Shown here: positions 6,438 to 10,499 of the stretch, one piece after another | Layout of the letters: the number at the start of each line of letters is the position of its first letter | How positions within the stretch are numbered: the stretch's first letter is position 1 | DNA from: Desulfobacteraceae bacterium | Lineage (GTDB): Bacteria > Desulfobacterota > Desulfobacteria > Desulfobacterales > Desulfosalsimonadaceae | Direction: 5' to 3' | Assembly: GCA_021162325.1 (NCBI GenBank) | Contig: JAGGYV010000208.1 | Span: forward strand, 1 to 10,499 | Length of the DNA: 10,499 nt | The notes under the pieces: generated by a model | What the model was told of the DNA's origin: nothing | The model's database searches: none | What the model saw: only the letters and a program-made list of their open reading frames with translations | Made by a program: the position numbers and the translations under genes

Positions 6438-6747
6438 ATGTTTTTTTCGTTTCTTAAAAGGGTATTTTTGGAGCTAAAAACAGTCACCTAAGGACAACTT
6501 AAGGGACAACCACAGGAGGTTGCCCCTACAACGATGCCATTATCCGATATTGTACATCGGTTTAAAACATTAACCACAAAACAATATACAGATGGGGTTA
6601 AAATTAATTATATATCATGTCCCCGGAATCCTTTTCGTTAAATACAAAATCAGGGGTATTTTTTTAAATTTTCAAATCGGGTCCGAATTCTCGTAAAAAA
6701 TTCAAGCTTTTCAGATTCACCTAAATTGACAATCTATAAAATTTGAA
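6438..6747. other. Gene-free stretch between the RAYT relic and higA
   Basis: There is no open frame worth calling. It contains the REP-like hairpin at 6503-6529, a weak CCGAT/ATCGG hairpin (6544-6560) followed by three T, and ATTCAAGCTTT at 6700-6710, a motif that recurs twice beyond higB. GATTCA (6713-6718 region, plus strand) and TGAATC (6744-6749 region) form a weak inverted pair just after the higA stop. No convincing intrinsic terminator for higBA is seen. Confidence 0.4.
6503..6529 (-). repeat. REP-like hairpin with GTAG head
   Basis: On the minus strand GTAG leads directly into a nine-base stem, GGGGCAACC and GGTTGTCCC, around a six-base loop. One G-T wobble is tolerated on this strand but would be an A-C mismatch on the other, so the minus strand is the likely structured orientation. 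A GTAG or GGAG tetranucleotide at the foot of a hairpin is the signature of REP elements processed by RAYT transposases. The RAYT relic nearby supports this. Short hairpins of this kind are scattered in many genomes. Confidence 0.6.
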
Positions 6748-7035
6748 TCAAGCAGCCTCAAATCGTTTCAAATCATCGACATCAAAGTGTTGTCTTGTTT
6801 TCCAAAGATCGTATTGAAGTTGAAGCCGCAACCATCCCTCAGGACTGCGACCAAAAACCGTTGACAACCTCAATGACATTTCAGGGCTAATTCCTGATCG
6901 CCCATTTAATAACGAAGACAACGTTTTTCTTGTAACACCAAGTGCCCTTGCCGCTTCTGTTACGTTAAGATGTAACGGTTCAAGGCAGAATTCTCTTATA
7001 ATTTCACCTGGGTGAGGCGGGTTATGCATAGCCAT
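6748..7035 (-). CDS. higA: HigA-family antitoxin (XRE helix-turn-helix)
   Basis: This 95-aa protein has the usual HigA length and opening, MAMHNPPHPGEIIREFCLEP, followed by an XRE-type helix-turn-helix at about residues 24-46 (NVTEAARALGVTRKTLSSLLNGR) and the RLSTVFGRSPEGWLRLQLQYDLW segment typical of the family. It would bind and neutralise the toxin encoded just upstream and repress their shared promoter. The start lies eight bases after the higB stop, and its ribosome binding site (AGGGG, five bases before the ATG) overlaps that stop codon, so translation is probably coupled. The toxin-first order is characteristic of higBA. The 10-bp palindrome in the promoter is a likely binding site. 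No truncation or missing motif is apparent. Confidence 0.93.
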   Translation of the reverse strand: MAMHNPPHPGEIIREFCLEPLHLNVTEAARALGVTRKTLSSLLNGRSGISPEMSLRLSTVFGRSPEGWLRLQLQYDLWKTRQHFDVDDLKRFEAA

Positions 7036-7043
7036 TTTTTCCC

Positions 7044-7322
7044 CTAATGATAATCTTCATAGTTAATATCAAAGGTATCGCCATTTTGAATTTTGAACGT
7101 AATGCGCCAGTTCCCACTGACACTGACTGCCCATGTTTCCTTGCGAGTCCCTTTAAGCGGATGCAATCCTAAGCCTGGCAAGTCCATATCCTCTATCGTT
7201 TCAGCTGTTTCAAGAAGCGCAAGAATCTTCCTAATTCGATTGACATGCTGGGCGTTCACCCCGCTTGAGATGCTATATTCAAATAGTCGCTTAAGCCCTT
7301 TATGTTTGAATTTTTGAATCAT
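7044..7322 (-). CDS. higB: HigB-family toxin, RelE-like ribosome-dependent mRNA endonuclease
   Basis: This 92-aa protein matches the standard HigB length and layout: an opening of MIQKFKHKGLKRLFEY, a central DLPGLGLHPLKGTRKETWAV and the ending GNWRITFKIQNGDTFDINYEDYH. His54, Lys57, Asn71, Arg73, Asp90, Tyr91 and His92 correspond to residues I recall as important in the studied Proteus HigB, so the toxin looks catalytically intact. The family cuts mRNA on translating ribosomes when its antitoxin is depleted. It is the first gene of a two-gene operon with higA. The ATG lies only about eight bases after the -10 element, leaving almost no leader and no Shine-Dalgarno sequence. Leaderless translation is therefore likely. 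No mobile element encloses the pair, although short inverted motifs flank it. Confidence 0.93.
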   Translation of the reverse strand: MIQKFKHKGLKRLFEYSISSGVNAQHVNRIRKILALLETAETIEDMDLPGLGLHPLKGTRKETWAVSVSGNWRITFKIQNGDTFDINYEDYH

Positions 7323-7330
7323 GTTATTTT

Positions 7331-7359
7331 AATGTAACCAGATACGTATCAGGTGTCAA
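7331..7359 (-). promoter_or_regulatory. higBA promoter
   Basis: TTGACA (7359-7354) and TACATT (7336-7331) are spaced by exactly 17 bases on the minus strand: a perfect -35 and a four-of-six -10. Transcription would start near 7324, within two or three bases of the higB ATG. Confidence 0.72.
7341..7350. promoter_or_regulatory. Likely HigA operator inside the promoter spacer
   Basis: GATACGTATC is a perfect 10-bp palindrome lying wholly between the -35 and -10 elements of the higBA promoter. A bound repressor there would block RNA polymerase. Autorepression by HigA is known for the family; this exact site is inferred. Confidence 0.62.
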
Positions 7360-7381
7360 GAGGGTTTTCAGCTATGTCAAA

Positions 7382-7411
7382 GAAATTGGTGCCAAAGAAA
7401 TTGGTATCAAA
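7382..7411 (+). repeat. Tandem 15-bp repeat, two units
   Basis: GAAATTGGTGCCAAA (7382-7396) is followed directly by GAAATTGGTATCAAA (7397-7411), identical at 13 of 15 positions. It runs into the left arm of the 23-bp inverted repeat, so it may be slippage at the edge of that element. Confidence 0.6.
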
Positions 7412-7472
7412 GCTTGAATTATAAATTAAAGCGTAAAAGTCTATATGAGTTAATTCATAATTCAAGCTTTGA
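7407..7472. repeat. 23-bp inverted repeat with 20-bp loop
   Basis: Arms 7407-7429 and 7450-7472 match as an inverted repeat at 22 of 23 positions; each contains CAAAGCTTGAATTAT or its complement. On the plus strand a CCCTACTTTTTTTT tail follows. It lies between the ends of the radical SAM gene and the higBA promoter. It could be the remnant of a small palindromic element, or act as a strong but AT-rich transcription barrier. AATTCAAGCTTT recurs inverted at 6699-6710 on the far side of higBA. Confidence 0.6.
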
Positions 7473-7549
7473 CCCTACTTTTTTTTGCACAGGAAAAAAA
7501 ACAATAACACCGGCCCGCTGGTCGCATTCCGGCAATGGGGTTTCTCCAT

Positions 7550-7587
7550 GCTGGATGAATTCAAACGCGCTGGATGAGTTCAAACGC
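7550..7587 (+). repeat. Tandem 19-bp repeat, two units
   Basis: GCTGGATGAATTCAAACGC (7550-7568) is followed directly by a copy differing at one base (7569-7587). It lies 13 bases beyond the radical SAM stop codon, in non-coding DNA. High identity suggests a recent duplication. Confidence 0.7.
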
Positions 7588-7600
7588 TGATAAATGGAGG

Positions 7601-9031
7601 CTATTTCGTGGCAGCCCCTAACGGCGCATACGCGGCAGCATGGGTCCCTTTGATGTCCGTATCGCTTTCCTGAAAACCGGACCGGAGATTTTCTATATAG
7701 ATTTTATTTTCCTTTACCCAGCGGCGCATTAGAATATGCCCGCCCAGTCGGTATTTGACCCGCCAGCCCCGATTTCTTTTGTAAGCGGTAAGCGCCCGTT
7801 TGAGGCTGTAAAACCGGTTCATTTGATTAACGATGGCCATCTGCATATCGTAAGCCGTACACTTATCAGGTGCTACCACTACATGCATGCCGTCATATGT
7901 ACTCCATTGCTGGTGGATGATTCTATTTTTATTTTCAGTAAATGTCCGTGTTCCGGGGAAAGGGGTTATCGAAAAAATCTGGATCGTGTCAATATCCGCT
8001 TTGATGGCATAATCAACAATATTTTGGGCCGCCTCCGCTTTATCGCTACTGTCGACCACAAACATCCCGTGAATGCCGATATTATACTGATGAAGATTAT
8101 CCACGCATTGTTTAATGGCATCAACCTGATGGGCCTTGCCGTATTTTTTTAATGTCGCAGGATCTACGGATTCAACCCCCACATAGACGATCCGACAGCG
8201 GGTTTCGGCCATCAGGGCAAGCAGTTCTTTATCTGAAGCCGCTTCGACACACATCTGAGCAGACCATCTCAGGGGCACGGCGTCAGCTTTGATCATCTCA
8301 CGCAACAGCTTTTTTGTCCGAACAGAATTCGCGCAAAAATTATCATCACCAAAACAGACACTCCGATGCTTTACCGCTTGTAATTCAGAAATGACCTGTT
8401 CATTGCTCTTAAAACGATATTTTCTTCCGAAAACCGAGGTCACACTGCAAAAAGAACAATCATGGGGGCATCCGCGTGAAGTCGTTATCATCGGTGGAAT
8501 ATTTCCAGGCGTCACATGAGGCGAAAGTGTAAAATCTGGCGACGGCAGGGATTTATAATCAACAAAATCTGACGGGCCGGTATAATGAACAGTCCCGTCC
8601 GGCCGTTTAAAAACGATTCCTTTCACACTTTCCGGAGATATTTTGTTTTCAATGGCCGCTAAAAGTTCCGGCAACGCACGCTCCCCTTCCCCCAGCACAA
8701 CAAAATCACAATGCGCTATAGCTTCTTCAGGCATAAACGTCACATGGGGCCCGCCCATGACCACTGGTATCTTTTTACTTTTCAGGTGATCCGCCAGCAA
8801 ATAGGCCTCTTCGATGGTACTGGATAAAGAACCAATACCGACAACATCGTATGTTTCCAATTGCTTTTCTTCTTCAGCAGACATCAAATGGATAAATATA
8901 TCACATGCGTATCCAAGCTTTTTTAATACCGCGCCCAATGTGGCAACGCCGGCACGCGGCAGGTAGGTTCGACTGTATACATGGGTTGATTTGGAGATGG
9001 CTTCTACAAGAGCGACTTTTAGATGCGGCAT
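7601..9031 (-). CDS. Cobalamin-binding radical SAM protein, substrate unknown
   Basis: This 476-aa protein has the layout of B12-dependent radical SAM enzymes. Residues 1-130 form a Rossmann-like cobalamin-binding domain with RAGVATLGAVLKKLGY (26-41), VGIGSLSSTIEEA (64-76), VVMGGPHVTFMPEEA (90-104) and VVLGEGE (111-117). A radical SAM barrel follows, with C188, C192 and C195 (CxxxCxxC) to hold the 4Fe-4S cluster, then GDDNF (228-232), VGVES (284-288) and SITPFPGT (354-361). The C-terminal 110 residues are a basic extension rich in Arg, Lys and Tyr. Relatives methylate unactivated carbons or modify hopanoids, pigments and other lipids; nothing here fixes the substrate. ATG 9031 is preceded by AAAGGAAC at good spacing. 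It stands alone, divergent from the aldolase gene. A DxHxxG B12 motif is not seen, as in many relatives. Confidence 0.87.
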   Translation of the reverse strand: MPHLKVALVEAISKSTHVYSRTYLPRAGVATLGAVLKKLGYACDIFIHLMSAEEEKQLETYDVVGIGSLSSTIEEAYLLADHLKSKKIPVVMGGPHVTFMPEEAIAHCDFVVLGEGERALPELLAAIENKISPESVKGIVFKRPDGTVHYTGPSDFVDYKSLPSPDFTLSPHVTPGNIPPMITTSRGCPHDCSFCSVTSVFGRKYRFKSNEQVISELQAVKHRSVCFGDDNFCANSVRTKKLLREMIKADAVPLRWSAQMCVEAASDKELLALMAETRCRIVYVGVESVDPATLKKYGKAHQVDAIKQCVDNLHQYNIGIHGMFVVDSSDKAEAAQNIVDYAIKADIDTIQIFSITPFPGTRTFTENKNRIIHQQWSTYDGMHVVVAPDKCTAYDMQMAIVNQMNRFYSLKRALTAYKRNRGWRVKYRLGGHILMRRWVKENKIYIENLRSGFQESDTDIKGTHAAAYAPLGAATK

Positions 9032-9064
9032 TTTAAGTTCCTTTAAAAATTATCCGTCGGACAT

Positions 9065-9078
9065 TTCCTGTTCAGGAA
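9065..9078. promoter_or_regulatory. Palindrome in the upstream region of the radical SAM gene
   Basis: TTCCTG and CAGGAA are perfect six-base inverted arms around TT, about 34 bases upstream of the ATG at 9031. It overlaps the first of two GGAATCCAA direct repeats. It may be an operator or leader hairpin; the regulator is unknown. Confidence 0.38.
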
Positions 9079-9381
9079 TCCAATGATCCATGGGAATCCA
9101 ATTTTATTAAATTGTATGCCGTAAAAAAACAATACAAAACTATCAAGTATTATATTTCAAAGCTCATCAAATTAAAATATTTCTTATTTTGAATCGTAAA
9201 AAATAAGTTCTTGAGTGTTTTGAAAATTTTGACAATAAATATAAAAAGGTGGGTCATTATGTTGATTTTTGATCTTAATGCCCGGTATTGAACGATCAGC
9301 GATTTATTCGTTTACGTTTGCGTATTCCGGTGGTGTCGGGCACCCCGTGCTGATGAGATCGATTTTATAACATCTTATATC

Positions 9382-9410
9382 TTGACTTACCGCCATAAAC
9401 CCGCTTAATT
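9382..9410 (+). promoter_or_regulatory. Candidate promoter of the aldolase gene
   Basis: TTGACT is followed after 17 bases by TTAATT, a good -35 with a weak -10 (three of six). It would give a leader of roughly 55 bases ending in the strong ribosome binding site AAGGAG. Other AT-rich -10 choices exist nearby. Confidence 0.35.
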
Positions 9411-9471
9411 TTATCTTAATTTATTTTTGCAAAGTGTTTAAATTTTTAAATTTTTATAAGGAGAAACGAAA

Positions 9472-10275
9472 ATGTTCACCAGCGGAAAAGCGGTCCGAAT
9501 GGAACGAATCGTGAACAGAAAAACCGGAAAAGCTGTGATTGTACCCATGGATCATGGGGTAACCGTAGGGCCAATCAAGGGGCTTGTGGATATGTCAAAA
9601 GCCGTGAACCAGGTGGCGGAAGGTGGCGCCAACGCGGTTATCGGGCATCTGGGATTGCCCAAACACGGTCACCGGAGTTATGGCCAGGATATCGGGTTGA
9701 TTCTGCATCTGTCTGCCGCCAGTATGCTGTCTCCGAAGCCCAACAAAAAAGTCCTTGTCAATACGGTCGAAAATGCCCTTCGGGTGGGTGCGGACGGTGT
9801 TTCCATTCACATTAATGTGGGGGATGAACATGAAGCGGAAATGCTTACTGACTTCGGAAAAGTGGTGGTAGACTGTAATTACTGGGGCATGCCGCTGATT
9901 GCCATGATGTACCCCCGGGGACCGTTAATTAAGGATGAAAAGGATCTCGAAGCGGTTAAACTGGCTGCCCGCATGGGCGCGGAACTGGGTGCGGATTATG
10001 TTAAAACCGTGTACACGGGTGATCCGGAATCCTTTAGAGAAGTTGTGGAAGGATGCCCTGCACCGATTTTAATTGCCGGCGGCAGCAAGCTCAGTGACGC
10101 GGAAATGTTTAAATCCATTGAAGGGGCAATGCAGGCCGGTGCCAAAGGACTTTCCATCGGTCGAAACGCGTTTCAGCACAAAAACCCGGTATTATTTGTC
10201 AAAGCCGCGTGTGCGATTGTGCATGAGAATAAGACGGCAGAAGAAGCCATGGCCATCCTGAAAACCGTTTCATAA
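9472..10275 (+). CDS. 2-amino-3,7-dideoxy-D-threo-hept-6-ulosonate (ADH) synthase-type class I aldolase
   Basis: This 267-aa protein belongs to the DhnA/FbaB class I aldolase family and most resembles archaeal ADH synthases. These condense a deoxy-ketohexose phosphate with L-aspartate semialdehyde as the first step of an alternative route to 3-dehydroquinate and aromatic amino acids. Key features are VPMDHGVTVGPIKGL (24-38, Asp27), MMYPRG (145-150, Tyr147), DYVKTVYTGD (175-184, Lys178 as Schiff-base lysine), and the phosphate-binding IAGGSK (201-206) and IGRNAF (229-234). Asp27, Tyr147 and Lys178 sit at a constant offset of six from the residues I recall for Methanocaldococcus MJ0400 (33, 153, 184). 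The ATG follows AAGGAG with eight bases between. The partner dehydroquinate synthase II is not in this window. Fructose-bisphosphate aldolase or LsrF-like activity is the main alternative. Confidence 0.83.
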   Translation: MFTSGKAVRMERIVNRKTGKAVIVPMDHGVTVGPIKGLVDMSKAVNQVAEGGANAVIGHLGLPKHGHRSYGQDIGLILHLSAASMLSPKPNKKVLVNTVENALRVGADGVSIHINVGDEHEAEMLTDFGKVVVDCNYWGMPLIAMMYPRGPLIKDEKDLEAVKLAARMGAELGADYVKTVYTGDPESFREVVEGCPAPILIAGGSKLSDAEMFKSIEGAMQAGAKGLSIGRNAFQHKNPVLFVKAACAIVHENKTAEEAMAILKTVS

Positions 10276-10284
10276 GGCCATCTA

Positions 10285-10364
10285 ACGCCCGATAACTGCG
10301 TTGCAATCCGCTTCAGGATACTCACATACATACGTACGTTATCTAACCTCTTGAAACAGTTTCA
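10285..10364. repeat. Intergenic repeat, copy B (after the aldolase gene)
   Basis: This segment shares ACTGCGTTGCA (10295-10305) with copy A near position 182. Further shared blocks are collinear: TTCAG, CTCA, TTATCT and TGAAA begin 17, 26, 44 and 57 bases after the 11-mer here, and 18, 26, 44 and 56 bases after it in copy A. GATAAC and GTTATC form a short inverted pair around the core, which contains ATACGTACG. TGAAAC/GTTTCA (10352-10364) is a second perfect dyad. It fills most of the 97-bp gap before the next gene. Confidence 0.58.
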
Positions 10365-10372
10365 GGAATGTC

Positions 10373-10499
10373 ATGGAAACTTTTTTCACTGAAAAATTAA
10401 TCCGTTTAATTTCTTTTGCCAGCGTACTGCTCATTATGGGCGGATGGGAAGTGCTGTTTCAACGAAAAAAACGCGTGGATTCCAAGTCCAGACGCTGGC
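10373..10499 (+). CDS. Probable sterol desaturase/fatty acid hydroxylase family membrane protein, N-terminal part
   Basis: Only 42 codons are present before the window ends. The peptide starts METFFTEKLIRL and contains a hydrophobic segment at about residues 10-25 (LIRLISFASVLLIMGG), then WEVLFQRKKRV and a basic stretch ending SRRW. A first membrane helix, a WE-x-LFxRR-type segment and a conserved RW is how many bacterial sterol desaturase family proteins begin. The diagnostic histidine clusters that would bind the di-iron centre lie beyond the window, so this is a pattern-based guess. The start has AGGA five bases upstream. It follows the aldolase gene by 97 bp on the same strand, with a repeat between; co-transcription is possible but not shown. 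Confidence 0.52.
   Translation, partial: METFFTEKLIRLISFASVLLIMGGWEVLFQRKKRVDSKSRRW

Larger units (their letters stand above)
9032..9471. other. Divergent 440-bp intergenic region
   Basis: This AT-rich region separates the radical SAM gene (minus) from the aldolase gene (plus). It holds a TTCCTG/CAGGAA dyad (9065-9078), two GGAATCCAA direct repeats (9075-9083 and 9093-9101), a weak minus-strand -10 candidate (TACAAT, 9116-9111), and a plausible plus-strand promoter at 9382-9410. A TTGACA at 9229-9234 lacks a well-spaced -10. No gene or structured RNA is evident. Confidence 0.45.

Noticed and set aside
6544..6563. CCGAT/ATCGG hairpin followed by TTT, considered as a terminator for the RAYT relic
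   Set aside because: It has a five-base stem, a seven-base loop and only three T residues, too weak to call.
7736..8152. A 138-codon plus-strand open frame opposite the radical SAM gene
   Set aside because: It is antisense to an intact gene whose motifs are clear and has no ribosome binding site or known domain.
9259..9291. A ten-codon ORF (MLIFDLNARY) after an AGGTGG-like site upstream of the aldolase gene, considered as a leader peptide
   Set aside because: There is no well-spaced promoter, no run of regulatory codons and no attenuator hairpin before the aldolase gene.
9336..9356. GC-rich GGCACCCCGTGC segment, considered as a terminator or riboswitch
   Set aside because: The stem is four bases with no T-run, and no known aptamer pattern is recognisable around it.

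Overview
The window looks like chromosomal DNA from a moderately AT-rich, probably anaerobic Deltaproteobacterium, most likely a sulfate reducer of the Desulfobacterales type. This is inferred from gene content: a split, ferredoxin-fused glutamate synthase, an archaeal-type aldolase of aromatic biosynthesis, a cobalamin-binding radical SAM protein, a membrane GT-C/TPR protein, and many short intergenic repeats. No rRNA, tRNA or marker gene is present to confirm it.

Layout. Positions 1-3081 (minus strand) hold a three-gene glutamate synthase operon: a class II glutamine amidotransferase, an FMN/Fe-S synthase subunit, and the start of the GXGXG subunit, which runs off the left edge. Upstream is a near-consensus sigma-54 (-24/-12) promoter at 3203-3219 and a 22-bp dyad at 3319-3340, placed where an enhancer-binding activator would bind. 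This suggests nitrogen-responsive control. A palindromic repeat separates the second and third genes. Positions 3392-5551 (minus) encode a 719-aa TMTC-like membrane protein with C-terminal TPRs, which has its own sigma-70-like promoter.

Positions 5552-6747 have no intact gene but are rich in relics. They hold CGCARAG-type repeats, a nine-codon ORF with a strong ribosome binding site, an internally deleted REP-associated transposase (RAYT), and a GTAG-headed hairpin that looks like a REP element. Positions 6748-7322 (minus) hold a compact higBA toxin-antitoxin module. A perfect palindrome sits inside its promoter spacer, and its toxin mRNA appears leaderless. Repeats flank it: a 23-bp inverted pair, an AATTCAAGCTTT motif, and two tandem duplications.

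Positions 7601-9031 (minus) encode a cobalamin-binding radical SAM protein of unknown substrate. After a 440-bp divergent intergenic region comes a plus-strand gene for an ADH-synthase-type aldolase (9472-10275), which would start an alternative, archaeal-style route to dehydroquinate. A second repeat, collinear with the one in the glutamate synthase operon, follows it. The window ends in the first 42 codons of a probable sterol desaturase/fatty acid hydroxylase family membrane protein.

I found no convincing new defence or biosynthetic system. The strongest observations are the sigma-54 control region of the glutamate synthase operon, the RAYT relic with its REP-like hairpin, the higBA promoter architecture, and the two-copy repeat family.
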